Source of the DNA: Acidobacteriota bacterium
GTDB lineage: Bacteria; Acidobacteriota; Blastocatellia; Pyrinomonadales; Pyrinomonadaceae
Length of the DNA stretch: 64,000 bases
Assembly: GCA_020200135.1 (NCBI GenBank)
Contig: JAIVJI010000010.1
Location: 1-64,000 of the forward strand
Reading direction: 5' to 3'
Below are positions 1 to 9,873 of this stretch, piece by piece. How positions within the stretch are numbered: the stretch's first letter is position 1; each line of letters begins with the position of its first letter. A model generated the notes under the pieces. That model was not told the origin of the DNA. It ran no database searches and saw only the letters and a list, made by a program, of their open reading frames with translations. The translations under genes were made by a program, and so were the position numbers.

Positions 1-942
1 ACGAAGGACGGGGCGGAGCGCGGCGCGGCGCGGCGCTGGCTGCGCGCGCTGCTCTTCGAGGACTGGACGCTGAAGCTCGTCGCGCTCGGCATCACGCTCG
101 GCCTCTGGTACGCGGTGACGACGCAGCGCGCGCCCGCGCAGATGCGCCTGCGCGGCGTGCAGCTCGACTTCATCCTCCCCGAGGGCGTCGACATCGGCAA
201 CGAGCCGGTGGACGAGGTGGACGTGACGCTCGAAGGCAGCCAGGGCAAGCTCGCCGAGCTGAACGCGCGCAACCTCGTCGCGCGCGCCGACGTCGCCGAC
301 ATGCGGACGGGCGACCGTGTCCTGCGGCTCACCGACAAGAACGTCTCGATGGACCTGCCCGAGGGCGTCCGCATCGTCAGCATCAACCCGCGCAGCCTCA
401 CGCTCCACCTCGAACCCCTGGACGAGCGCGAGGTCGCCGTCGAGGTGCGCTTCGAGGGCGCGCCGCCCGAGGGCTTCGCGCGCGGCGCCGTGCAGGTCAC
501 GCCCCCAAACGTGCGCGTCCGCGGGCCGCAGAGCCACGTCGCGGCGGTCGAGCGCGCCTTCACCGAGACCATCTCGCTCACGGGACACCGCGAGACGCTC
601 GTGCTCCCGCAGGTCGCCGTCGACATCCCCGACCACAAGGTCACGCCCGCCGAGTCGTCGGTCGCCGTGCGCGTCGAGATAGGCGAGGAGCAGGCCGAGC
701 GCCGCTTCGCGAACGTCCCGGTGCGCTCCGCCACGGGCGCGCCCGTCGCGCCGCAGGCGGTCGCGTTGACGCTGCGCGGCCCGCGCACCATCGTCGAGTC
801 GCTCCGCCCCGAGGACGTGCGCCTCGTCGTCGAGGTCGCCGAGGACGGCAGACCCGCCCCGCGCCTCTCGCTCCCGCCGAGCGCGCAGGGGCGCGTCGAA
901 CTCTTCAACACCAACCTCCCGGAATTCACGCTCAACAGATGA
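1..942 (+). CDS. cdaR: YbbR/CdaR-domain membrane protein, 5' partial
   Basis: The reading frame is open from base 1, so the true start lies upstream of the window. The visible N-terminus carries a hydrophobic segment (FEDWTLKLVALG onward, ending near LWYAV), the membrane anchor typical of YbbR proteins. It is followed by extracytoplasmic repeats rich in V-x-V-x-x-E-G patterns, seen as tandem YbbR-type beta domains (for example the REVAVEVRFEG stretch). Its stop overlaps the glmM start by 4 bp (ATGA). CdaR is known to bind and modulate the diadenylate cyclase CdaA, and cdaA-cdaR-glmM is a conserved order, so a cdaA gene is expected just upstream (inference). A GTG at 115 could act as an internal start but would remove the membrane anchor. 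Confidence 0.85.
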   Translation, partial: TKDGAERGAARRWLRALLFEDWTLKLVALGITLGLWYAVTTQRAPAQMRLRGVQLDFILPEGVDIGNEPVDEVDVTLEGSQGKLAELNARNLVARADVADMRTGDRVLRLTDKNVSMDLPEGVRIVSINPRSLTLHLEPLDEREVAVEVRFEGAPPEGFARGAVQVTPPNVRVRGPQSHVAAVERAFTETISLTGHRETLVLPQVAVDIPDHKVTPAESSVAVRVEIGEEQAERRFANVPVRSATGAPVAPQAVALTLRGPRTIVESLRPEDVRLVVEVAEDGRPAPRLSLPPSAQGRVELFNTNLPEFTLNR

Positions 943-2237
943 CGACGAAGAAGAGACTTTTCGGAACGGACGGGATGCGCGGCGAGGCCGGGCAGTTCCC
1001 GCTCGACGCCGCGACGGTGACGGCCGCCGGGCGTTCGCTCGTGCGGCGCCTGGGGCCGGGGCGGCTCGGCCGCCCGCAGATAGTGACGGGGCGCGACACG
1101 CGCGAGTCGGGCGCCTGGATAGAGCGCGCGTTCGTCGAGGGCATCCTCTCGGCCGGGGGGCGGGCGGCGTCGGCAGGCGTCATCACGACGCCGGGCGTGG
1201 CCTACCTCGCGCGGGTGATGCCGGCCGACGCCGGCGTCGTCATCAGCGCCTCGCACAATCCCTTCCACGACAACGGCATCAAGATTTTCGCCCCCGACGG
1301 CCGCAAGCTCGACGACGCCACCGAGCGCCTCATCGAGGCCGACATCTACGCCGAGCGCGAGTCCGGCGCGCCGCCCCCCGATCTTGACGAGGGCGCCGCC
1401 CCGCCCGACGAGGAAGACCAGGCGGGTTACGTGAGGTCGGCGCACACTTTGCGCGAGCACTACCTCAACCACCTCGCCGACGAGGTCGCCGCCGGCCTCC
1501 GCCTCGAGGGGCTGTCAGTCGTCCTCGACTGCGCCAACGGCGCGGCCTCCGAGTACGCGCCCGCGCTCTTCTCGCGGCTCGGCGCGCGCGTCGTCTCGAC
1601 GGCGGACGCGCCCGACGGCCGCAACATCAACCGCGACTGCGGCTCGCTCCACACAGAGCACCTGCGCGCGCGCGTCGTCGAGGAGGGCGCGCACCTCGGC
1701 GTCGCCTACGACGGCGACGCCGACCGCGCGCTCTTCGTCGACGCGCGCGGCCGGCTCGTGGACGGCGACGCGACGCTCTGGGTGCTGGCGGGTCGGATGC
1801 GGGAGCGCGGCGAGCTTGAGGGCGGGCGCGTCGTCGCCACCGTGATGAGCAACATCGGGCTGGAGATAGCGCTGCGCTCGCGCGGCGTCGAGCTGCTGCG
1901 GACGGACGTGGGCGACAAGTACGTGCTCGAAGAGCTTCTGCGGACGGGCTCGTCTCTGGGCGGCGAGCAGTCCGGCCACATCATCCTCCCGCGCCTGAGC
2001 CTGGCGGGCGACGGCATGTTGACGACCGTCTGCCTCCTGCGCGCCGTCGTCGAGTCGGGGCGGCCGCTCGACGAGCTGACCGAAGGCTTCAAGCGCTACC
2101 CGCAGGTCCTCCTCAACGTCCGCGTGCGCGAGAAGGTGCCGTTCGAGGAGGTCGCAGAGGTCGCCGACGCGGCGCGCGGGGTGCGCGAGCGCCTGGGCGA
2201 GACGGGACGCCTGCTGCTGCGCTATTGCACGGCGTGA
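939..2237 (+). CDS. glmM: Phosphoglucosamine mutase GlmM, C-terminally truncated
   Basis: Converts glucosamine-6-phosphate to glucosamine-1-phosphate for UDP-GlcNAc and peptidoglycan synthesis. The N-terminal FGTDGMRGEAG, the phosphoserine loop SASHNP (Ser near residue 105), the metal loop DGDADR and the sugar loop GGEQSGH are all present. The protein has 432 residues, somewhat short for GlmM (about 445-460). It ends at LLLRYCTA exactly where the phosphate-binding loop R-Y-S-G-T-E-P should be. The last codons read TAT-TGC-ACG-GCG-TGA, compatible with a few bases lost from a TAT-TCC-GGC-ACG-type sequence, but no GlmM tail is recognisable after the stop. It is translationally coupled to cdaR. 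Truncation of an essential enzyme could be an assembly fault or real. Confidence 0.9.
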   Translation: MTTKKRLFGTDGMRGEAGQFPLDAATVTAAGRSLVRRLGPGRLGRPQIVTGRDTRESGAWIERAFVEGILSAGGRAASAGVITTPGVAYLARVMPADAGVVISASHNPFHDNGIKIFAPDGRKLDDATERLIEADIYAERESGAPPPDLDEGAAPPDEEDQAGYVRSAHTLREHYLNHLADEVAAGLRLEGLSVVLDCANGAASEYAPALFSRLGARVVSTADAPDGRNINRDCGSLHTEHLRARVVEEGAHLGVAYDGDADRALFVDARGRLVDGDATLWVLAGRMRERGELEGGRVVATVMSNIGLEIALRSRGVELLRTDVGDKYVLEELLRTGSSLGGEQSGHIILPRLSLAGDGMLTTVCLLRAVVESGRPLDELTEGFKRYPQVLLNVRVREKVPFEEVAEVADAARGVRERLGETGRLLLRYCTA

Positions 2238-2251
2238 AAATTTTACCCGGC

Positions 2252-2278
2252 GCCCGGTGTAAGACTTACACGTCGGGC
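2252..2278 (+). terminator. Hairpin just after glmM
   Basis: GCCCG-GTGTAAG pairs with CTTACAC-(GT)-CGGGC, 14 bases after the glmM stop, and is followed by a pyrimidine-rich run (actttcttcccc). It is likely a terminator or mRNA-end hairpin for cdaR-glmM. Confidence 0.5.
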
Positions 2279-2369
2279 ACTTTCTTCCCCGACGGCTCGG
2301 TACGCCCGGCACAAAACCCGTGGAAAACGGAGGGCTTTTAAGGTTGTTGTCGTCGTACTTGCATGGCAT

Positions 2370-2506
2370 AGACATTGCGATGTGGAGTGTGGGGCAAGAG
2401 AGACGGTTGGTGGATCCTCCGTCTCAGTGGTTGCTGGGGTGAGGACAGTGACCACACGTTAGGAGGGCGCGGCATACCCCAAGTTTGCCGCGCCCTCGCT
2501 TATTTT
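2370..2506 (+). ncRNA. Candidate structured small RNA ending in a terminator
   Basis: This lies in a 365-base stretch without a gene, between glmM and the M3-like gene. Nested helices are visible: GTGTGG (2387-2392) with CCACAC (2452-2457), GCAA (2394-2397) with TTGC (2431-2434), and GAGACGG (2400-2406) with CCGTCTC (2419-2425). A strong intrinsic terminator follows directly. The 4.5S, RNase P and tmRNA signatures I know are absent. A 6S-like RNA is possible but not shown, and the 5' end is a guess. Confidence 0.35.
2463..2497 (+). terminator. Strong intrinsic terminator
   Basis: A 12-bp perfect stem, GAGGGCGCGGCA with TGCCGCGCCCTC, encloses an 11-nt loop and is followed by gcttatttt. It lies more than 200 bases beyond the glmM hairpin, so it probably ends a separate transcript (the candidate RNA before it). 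Confidence 0.75.
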
Positions 2507-2602
2507 CCACGCGCCCCGCACGCCTGACGCTCACCGCCTTCGTGCTACAATCCGGCCGAACTTCAAACCAACCCACTAAGGACACGCGCGCTTCGGCGAA
2601 CG

Positions 2603-4126
2603 ATGAATCCGGGGGATTACCGACGCGACTACGCAGCCTACCGCTCGGCGGTCGAGCTGGCGCGCTTCGAGCACCACGCCGGTCTGAGCCGCGCGCCCGG
2701 CCTGCGCCCGTTAGAGGATCGCTACGCCGACCTCCGGACCCGAGAGGCGTTCACATCTTTACGCCGCGCGCACGACGAGACGCCCGCTCAGTTCGAGACC
2801 GAGCGCGCGGGCTTGCGCGCGCTCGCCGGCGCGGCGGCCTTCTGGTACGCCGAGGCGCAGGCGCGCGAAGTCTCGGAGGAGCTGCTGCTCTGCGCCGAGT
2901 CGGGAACTTTCGACTGGGGCGGCGCGCGGGTGCGTGCCTCCGAGTCGCCGCGCCTGTTAGCCGCGGAGTCGGACGCCGCGAGGCGCGGCGAGCTTGCGCG
3001 CCGCTGGCTCGACGCCGTCGGCGCGTGCGACGACCTGCGCGCGGCGCGGCTCGAAGCTCTGGGCGAGGCCGCGCGCACGCTCGGCTTCGCGGGCCGCGGC
3101 GCGCTCTACGAGGAGTTCACGGGCGCGAGCCTCGAAGCCCTGGCCGCTTCGGCCGAAGCCTTCCTGCGGCGGACGGAAGCGGCGTACATGACGGCTCTGT
3201 CGGCGTGGGCCGCGCGCGAGCTTCCGCCGGGGAGAGCGCCGGAGTACGCCGACCGCTTCTTCTTCGAGCGCGCGGCGCGCACGACAACGAGCTTCCCCGC
3301 GCGCGACTTCCGCGACGCTTACGCGGCGACGCTCGCGGGGCTCGGCGTGCGCGCGGGGTCGCAGCCGAACCTTCGCGTGGACGAAGAGCCTCGCGCGGGC
3401 AAGCGCGAGGACTCGGCGTGCTTCGCGGTCGCGCCGCCCGGAGACGTGCGTCTGGTGGTCGGCGCGTGTGCGGGCGGGCTTGAGTTTCAACGCCGGAGTT
3501 TCTTCGAGGGCGGGCGCGCGCAGGTGTTCGCGTGGGCCTCGCGCGAGAGCGCGCGCCGCCACCCCGAGTTCGTCCACGCGCCGGACACGGCGACAGGGGC
3601 GGGGCACGGTCTTCTGCTCTCGTCGCTCCTGCGCGAGCCGGCGTGGCTCGCCGCGCGGCGCGGGACGCGCGCCGCAGAGGCGCAAGAGGCGGCGCGCGAG
3701 TCGGCGCTGCTCGACCTCTACGCGGCGCGGCGCGGGTGCGCGTCGCTGCTCTACGCGCTCGCGCTCGGACGCGCCGCCGACCCGCGCTCCGAAGGGCTCG
3801 CGGGCGAGTACGCGTCCCTGTACTCCGGCGCGACGGGCTTCCGACACGACGCCTCCACATGGCTCTTCGATGCGGACGCCTGGTTCGAGTCGGCGACCGA
3901 CTTGAGGGCGCGCTTGTTCGCGGCGTCGTTGCGCGAGCACCTGCGCGCGCGACACGGACGGCGCTGGTACGAGTCGCGCGGCGCGGGCGAGGAGCTGATA
4001 GACGTTTGGAACACGGCCTCGCGCTACCACGCGGAGGAGCTGGCGCGGCTCGTCTGGGGCGGCGAGTCGGGCTTCGAGCTGCTGGCCGACACGTCGGCCG
4101 CGGCGCTGGACGGAAGGGATGGTTGA
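2603..4126 (+). CDS. M3-family peptidase homologue lacking the zinc motif (likely pseudoenzyme)
   Basis: A 507-residue all-helical protein. Its second half follows the layout of M3-like oligopeptidases: an F-F-E-G-G-R-A-Q-V-F stretch where F-H-E-x-G-H-A-x-x-F is expected, then an aromatic/acidic segment ending LLREPAWL (compare the family pattern LL-x-D-P-x-W-L), then LYSGATGFRHD and a tail with AEELARL. The zinc-binding HExxH is missing: the first His is Phe, the second is Arg, and no other HExxH occurs. The family cleaves oligopeptides; this member is predicted not to. It overlaps aroB by 8 bp, so the two are probably co-transcribed. No clear Shine-Dalgarno precedes the ATG. The M3 assignment is by motif layout, not a database search. 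Confidence 0.65.
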   Translation: MNPGDYRRDYAAYRSAVELARFEHHAGLSRAPGLRPLEDRYADLRTREAFTSLRRAHDETPAQFETERAGLRALAGAAAFWYAEAQAREVSEELLLCAESGTFDWGGARVRASESPRLLAAESDAARRGELARRWLDAVGACDDLRAARLEALGEAARTLGFAGRGALYEEFTGASLEALAASAEAFLRRTEAAYMTALSAWAARELPPGRAPEYADRFFFERAARTTTSFPARDFRDAYAATLAGLGVRAGSQPNLRVDEEPRAGKREDSACFAVAPPGDVRLVVGACAGGLEFQRRSFFEGGRAQVFAWASRESARRHPEFVHAPDTATGAGHGLLLSSLLREPAWLAARRGTRAAEAQEAARESALLDLYAARRGCASLLYALALGRAADPRSEGLAGEYASLYSGATGFRHDASTWLFDADAWFESATDLRARLFAASLREHLRARHGRRWYESRGAGEELIDVWNTASRYHAEELARLVWGGESGFELLADTSAAALDGRDG

Positions 4127-5330
4127 CGAGTCGGAGCTGCTGAGCGTACCCGTGCGGCTGGGCGGCGGGAGGAGTTACCGCGTCGAGATCGGCGCGGGCG
4201 CCCTGTCGCGTCTGGGCGCGGTCGCGCGCGCGGGTCTCAGGCGCGAGGCGCGCAAGGTGGCGCTCGTCTCGAACCCGCGCGTGTTCGGCCTCTACGGCGC
4301 GCGCGCCGCCGCCGCCCTGCGCGGCGCGGGCTTCGAGGTCGCGCACTGGCTGATGCCGGAGGGCGAGCGCTTCAAGACGCTGCGGACGGCCGGGCGCGCG
4401 CTCGACTTCTTCTCGGAGTTCGGGCTCGAAAGGTCGGACGGCGTCGTCGCGCTCGGCGGCGGCGTGGTCGGAGACCTCGCGGGGTTCGCCGCCGCCGTCT
4501 ACCTGCGCGGCGTCTCGTTCGTGCAGGCGCCGACGACGCTGCTCTCGCAGATAGACTCTTCGGTCGGCGGCAAGACCGGCGTCAACACCGGCGCGGGCAA
4601 GAACCTCGTCGGCGCGTTCCACCAGCCGTCGGCCGTCGTCGTCGACACCGACACTCTCGGGACGCTCCCGCGCCGCGAGCTGACCGCCGGCTGGTGCGAG
4701 GCCGTCAAGCAGGGCGCGGTCGGCGACCGGCGCCTCTTCGAGCGGACGAAAAAGTTTTTGGCGGGGGAGGCGCGCGGGGCGCGTGACGTTCGCGGCGGCG
4801 CGAACGTCAAAGAATCGGGCGCGGGGCGCGGGGAGGAGCTGGCGCGAATCATCGCGGCGCAGTGCGCGTTCAAGGCACGCATCGTCGCGGGCGACGAGCG
4901 CGAGGAGCTTGCGCGCGACGACGCGCGCTCGCGCAAGGTGCTCAACTTCGGACACACGGTCGGGCACGCGCTCGAAGCGGTGACCGGCTACCGGCGCTTC
5001 CGCCACGGCGAGGCGGTCGGCTACGGCTGTCTGGCCGCGGGCGAGATTTCGCGGAGGCTAGGGCTGCTGGATGAATCGGAGCTAGAATCACTGCGCGGGG
5101 CGGTGGCGCTCGCCGGCCGCCTGCCCGAGGCCGGGGACCTCGACGCCGAAACCATCCGCCGCGCGCTGCGTAAAGACAAGAAGGCGGTGGGCGGGAGCGT
5201 CCGTTGGGTCCTGCTCGAAAGCCTCGGGCGCGCGCGCGTCGTGGACGAAGGGGAAGTCCCCGGGCGCGTCGTCCTCGCATCCATCCGCGCGGCGCTTCGG
5301 ACGCCCCGGACTCTCCCGAGCGATTCATGA
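4119..5330 (+). CDS. aroB: 3-dehydroquinate synthase
   Basis: Second step of the shikimate pathway (DAHP to 3-dehydroquinate, NAD- and metal-dependent, cytosolic). Diagnostic motifs are GGGVVGDLAGFAAA (about residues 113-126), QIDSSVGGKTGVN (144-156), KNLVGAFHQP (161-170), NFGHTVGHALE with two metal-ligand His (about 276-286) and HGEAV (about 296-300). The protein has 403 residues against a usual 350-370; the extra length is a Gly/Ala/Arg-rich insertion near 215-240, between helices, and looks tolerable. It overlaps the upstream M3-like gene by 8 bp and the downstream membrane-protein gene by 4 bp (ATGA), giving a three-gene operon. Confidence 0.96.
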   Translation: MVDESELLSVPVRLGGGRSYRVEIGAGALSRLGAVARAGLRREARKVALVSNPRVFGLYGARAAAALRGAGFEVAHWLMPEGERFKTLRTAGRALDFFSEFGLERSDGVVALGGGVVGDLAGFAAAVYLRGVSFVQAPTTLLSQIDSSVGGKTGVNTGAGKNLVGAFHQPSAVVVDTDTLGTLPRRELTAGWCEAVKQGAVGDRRLFERTKKFLAGEARGARDVRGGANVKESGAGRGEELARIIAAQCAFKARIVAGDEREELARDDARSRKVLNFGHTVGHALEAVTGYRRFRHGEAVGYGCLAAGEISRRLGLLDESELESLRGAVALAGRLPEAGDLDAETIRRALRKDKKAVGGSVRWVLLESLGRARVVDEGEVPGRVVLASIRAALRTPRTLPSDS

Positions 5331-5725
5331 GGGCACGCCAAATGACAGTGGCAAACCATTACGAGCGCGGGGGCGCGCGCTTCAACTTCGTCGCCGTCAT
5401 CCTGCTGATCGCGCTCGTCGCCTACTCGGCCTACAACTACGCGCCGGTCTCCTACAAGGCGTACCGCTTCAAGGACTACATGCAGGAGACGGTGAACAAG
5501 GCCGCCTACCCGCCGGGGCAGACGACCGAGTGGGTGGCGCAGCAGCTCCGCGCCGGCGCGAGGGAGCACGGGCTGCCCGAGGACTTCGAGGTCAACGTCC
5601 GGCGCGAGGAGGGGCGCATCGCCGCCCACGTCACCTGGGCCGAGCCCGTCCAACTCCCCGGCTTCACCTACGAGTACGCCTTCGACCACACCGCGCGCAG
5701 CAGCGGCTTCATCAGCCAGAAGTGA
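5327..5725 (+). CDS. Small single-pass membrane protein (DUF4845-like)
   Basis: 132 residues from the ATG overlapping the aroB stop; a second ATG at 5342 is an alternative. A short cytoplasmic N-terminus precedes one hydrophobic helix (NFVAVILLIALVAYSAYN). The external part has an aromatic stretch (YAPVSYKAYRFKDYM) and an alpha/beta region (EDFEVNVRREEGRIAAHVTW), resembling small DUF4845-type proteins. Function is unknown. A longer frame starting at 5204 exists but would lie inside aroB and is unlikely. It closes the operon and is followed by a palindromic terminator. Confidence 0.7.
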   Translation: MRARQMTVANHYERGGARFNFVAVILLIALVAYSAYNYAPVSYKAYRFKDYMQETVNKAAYPPGQTTEWVAQQLRAGAREHGLPEDFEVNVRREEGRIAAHVTWAEPVQLPGFTYEYAFDHTARSSGFISQK

Positions 5726-5740
5726 GGGGAGTTAACAGCA

Positions 5741-5834
5741 GACAGTAATCGGTAGTCGGTAAAAGACAGGCGGCGCGCTCGGCTCATGACCAGAGCGCGC
5801 CGCCTTCGGTTTTCTACCGACTGCCGTCTACTGT
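5741..5834. repeat. Palindromic repeat element A at a convergent gene end
   Basis: Outer arms acagtaatcggtagtcggta and ctaccgactgccgtctactgt are imperfect inverted copies. They enclose a GC-rich hairpin whose 5' half (agacaggcggcgcgctcggct) is nearly identical to the core of the element near 24.6 kb. It lies between two converging genes. Confidence 0.7.
5769..5804. terminator. Bidirectional terminator hairpin
   Basis: GGCGGCGCGCTC pairs perfectly with GAGCGCGCCGCC (12 bp) and is followed by ttcggttttc. It serves the aroB operon on plus and possibly the radical SAM gene on minus. Confidence 0.75.
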
Positions 5835-5836
5835 TC

Positions 5837-7729
5837 TTAACCGCCTACGGCCATCTGCCTGCCGCCCGTCGCGATTTGGACGAGCGCCGGCGGCGCGGCG
5901 GCGAGCCAGGTGGTGGGGCAGACGCCGCAGCGCGTGCAGGTGTCCACCGAGGGGCAGGGCGCGGTCGAGCGCGAGATTTGCGCGCGCGAGTGCTCCTTCT
6001 CGAGGAAGGGGCGGCCCATGCCGGAGTCGACTATCTCCCACGGCAGCACCTCTTCGTAGCCGCGCGCGCGCGAGGTGTGGAAGTCCGGGTCGACGCCCGT
6101 CTCGCGCAGGGCGGCCGGGAGGTCGCCGCGGTGGCGCGCCATCGCCTCGATGACGCGCGCGACCCTGCGGTCGCCCGAGGAGAAGAGCGCCTGCTCGTGC
6201 GCGATGCGCGACGACATCACGCGCACCTCGACGTTCGGGATGCGCGAGAGGTTCTTCGAGAGCCACTTCAGGCGCCGCTTCAGCTCCCTCTCCTCGCAGA
6301 TGGGCTCCCACTGGAAAGGCGTGTTGGGCTTGGGCACGAAGCCGTTCAGGGCCGGGATGATCTTGCCCGCGCGCCCGAACTTCCTGCCCGCCTCGAGCAT
6401 CCGGTCCTTGATGCGCCCGACCAGCTCGACCATCGCTTCGAGGTCTTCGTCCGTCTCGGTCGGCAGCCCCGCCATCATGTAGAGCTTGATGGTGAGCATC
6501 CCGCGGTCGAAGACGGCGCCGCAGATGTCGACTATCTCGTCGTTCGTGAGGTTCTTGTTGATGACGCGGCGCAGGCGGTCGCTCCCCGTCTCGGGCGCGA
6601 CCGCTATCTGCTGGTCGCCCGACGCGACGAGCGCGTCCAAAAGCTCGTCCTCGATCTGGTCGAGCCTGAGCGACGAGACGGAGATTTTATAATCCATCTC
6701 GCGCAGGCCCCGCAGGATGTCGCTGATCTCCGGGTGGTCGCAGACGGCCGTCGAGACGAGGCCGATCTTGTCCGTGCGCGCGCGCCACTCGGCCGCCTTG
6801 GCGAGGATGTCGCGCGCCGGCACGACGCGCGGCGGCCAGTAGTTAAAGCCGGCCCAGCAGAAGCGGCACCCCTGCGAGCAGCCGCGCGAAATCTCGACGA
6901 GGAAGCGCTCGCCCATCTCGGCCTCGGGCGCCCAGATGATCGACGAAGGCGCGAAGACCTCGGGCTCCTTCAGCCTCGCGACGATGTCGGTGTCGCCGCG
7001 CCGCATCGCGCGCCGGAGCGATCCCTCCTTCGGGTTCTCGGCCGCGACGATGCGCCCGACGCTGGCGGGCACGCCCTCGGCCTTCGGGGTGTAAGCCTCG
7101 ACGGTGCCGTCGGGCTTGTACGTCACCTCGTAGAGCGAGGGCACGTAGAAGCCGCGCCCGACGCGCGCGAGCTTTAAGAGCAGGTCTTCCTTCGCCCCGC
7201 CCTCCGCGCCGTTCTCGAAGAGGAGGTCGACGAGTTTGGGGACGAGAATCTCGCCCTCGCCGACGGCGACGACGTCGGTGAACTCGGCGATGGGCTCGGG
7301 GTTGAGGAAAGAGGCCGCGCCGCCCATCAGGACGAGCGGGTCGTGGTGCGTCCGGTCTGTGGCCCACACCGGCACGCGCGCGAGCCGGAGCATGCGCGCC
7401 ATGTTGAGGAAGTCGGTCTCGAACGAGATGGAGAAGGCGACGACGTCGAAGTCGCGCACCGGCGTCTGCGATTCGAGCGTCAGGAGCGGGGTGCCGGCGC
7501 GCTCGTACTCGCGCAGCTCCGAGTCGTCGGGGAGGAAGACGCGCTCGCAGGAGACTTCGGGGACGCGGTTGAACAGCTCGTAAACCGACTGGAACCCGAG
7601 GTTCGCCATCCCGACCGCGTAGACGTTCGGGTAGCACAGCGCGACGCGGAGCTGCGCGCCGCGCTTCACGACCCAGCCCTCCTCGGCGGCGAGCTTCCGC
7701 CGGTAACTCTCTACAACTTTTTTCGACAT
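5837..7729 (-). CDS. B12-binding-domain radical SAM protein (TIGR03960-like)
   Basis: 630 residues. The N-terminal half resembles a B12-binding fold (ALCYPNVYAVGMANLGFQ, LMGGAASFLNPEP, AVGEGE). The radical SAM core has the 4Fe-4S motif C-S-Q-G-C-R-F-C inside SRGCSQGCRFCWAGFNYW, followed by a typical TIM-barrel region (APETGSDRLRRVINKNL, KLYMMAGLPTETDED). Family members act as SAM- and cobalamin-dependent enzymes, but the substrate of this group is not established. The C-terminus adds a small Cys cluster (CPSVDTCTRCGVC) that could bind a second cluster. The stop codon touches the right arm of repeat A, and the last residues (RQMAVGG) may be repeat-derived. Confidence 0.88.
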   Translation of the reverse strand: MSKKVVESYRRKLAAEEGWVVKRGAQLRVALCYPNVYAVGMANLGFQSVYELFNRVPEVSCERVFLPDDSELREYERAGTPLLTLESQTPVRDFDVVAFSISFETDFLNMARMLRLARVPVWATDRTHHDPLVLMGGAASFLNPEPIAEFTDVVAVGEGEILVPKLVDLLFENGAEGGAKEDLLLKLARVGRGFYVPSLYEVTYKPDGTVEAYTPKAEGVPASVGRIVAAENPKEGSLRRAMRRGDTDIVARLKEPEVFAPSSIIWAPEAEMGERFLVEISRGCSQGCRFCWAGFNYWPPRVVPARDILAKAAEWRARTDKIGLVSTAVCDHPEISDILRGLREMDYKISVSSLRLDQIEDELLDALVASGDQQIAVAPETGSDRLRRVINKNLTNDEIVDICGAVFDRGMLTIKLYMMAGLPTETDEDLEAMVELVGRIKDRMLEAGRKFGRAGKIIPALNGFVPKPNTPFQWEPICEERELKRRLKWLSKNLSRIPNVEVRVMSSRIAHEQALFSSGDRRVARVIEAMARHRGDLPAALRETGVDPDFHTSRARGYEEVLPWEIVDSGMGRPFLEKEHSRAQISRSTAPCPSVDTCTRCGVCPTTWLAAAPPALVQIATGGRQMAVGG

Positions 7730-7749
7730 TCTTTCGCCAAAACTAAAGA

Positions 7750-7783
7750 CGGCAAGACCGGGTTTGATGCCGCAGTCTTGCCG
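7750..7783 (-). terminator. Intrinsic terminator of the coiled-coil gene
   Basis: CGGCAAGAC pairs with GTCTTGCCG across a 16-nt loop. Read on minus it is followed by tctttagtttt, as expected for a terminator of the upstream minus-strand gene. Confidence 0.6.
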
Positions 7784-7836
7784 CCAGTTTACCGCAGTTT
7801 CTACTTATGTGACAGGAAGGGAGTGGTTCTCAAAGG

Positions 7837-8130
7837 TCAGGCCGGCTCCTTGAACCGCACGCGGAAATCGTGGAAATCGGCGCGTAAGTCGTTAACCGCC
7901 GCCTCCGTGCGGTCGAAACGCGCCTCCATCCTATCGAGCCTAGCCTCCATCCGGTCGAGGCGACCCTCAGTTCGGTCTAGCCGCCCCTCTATCTTATCGA
8001 GGCGACCCTCCACCTTGTCGAGCCTTACCCCAATGGCGGCGAACCCTTCGTTCATGCTTTGGCCGAGCGCGCTGATGCGTTCGAGGACTGTCTCAATCGT
8101 CGGCCGCGTGGTGGCGTCTTCGGACATCAT
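7837..8130 (-). CDS. Small heptad-repeat coiled-coil protein
   Basis: 97 residues. The middle is built of near-exact 7-residue repeats of the form R-L-D-[KR]-[VITM]-E-[GA] (six copies, about residues 36-77), visible at DNA level as 21-bp tandem repeats; this predicts one long coiled coil. An N-terminal helix ([20 protein letters not shown]) and a charged tail ([13 protein letters not shown]) flank it. There is no signal peptide or membrane segment. A good SD (ggaggtg) lies just ahead of the ATGATG start. Such small DUF-type coiled coils are common and of unknown role; the repeat could vary in copy number. Confidence 0.75.
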   Translation of the reverse strand: MMSEDATTRPTIETVLERISALGQSMNEGFAAIGVRLDKVEGRLDKIEGRLDRTEGRLDRMEARLDRMEARFDRTEAAVNDLRADFHDFRVRFKEPA

Positions 8131-8230
8131 TTCACCTCCGCCAGAAGATTAGCCCGTTGGCGGCCGGGACTGACGCCAAAAGCTTACGCCCGAGGGTTGG
8201 CTGCGTCAACGCGTGTCTGTTACGGAGGGA

Positions 8231-9794
<1,564 letters not shown>

Positions 9795-9873
9795 CTTCTA
9801 ATCCACCTCGGGTTCTCGGCTCGGTGAGTCGGGGGCTGCGGCCGGCTCGCGCGGGGTCGGTCGGTTCGGGTCT

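Noticed and set aside
2243-2455. 70-codon minus-strand frame after glmM
   Set aside because: No SD, Thr-rich low-complexity product, and the strand carries helices and a terminator in the other direction.
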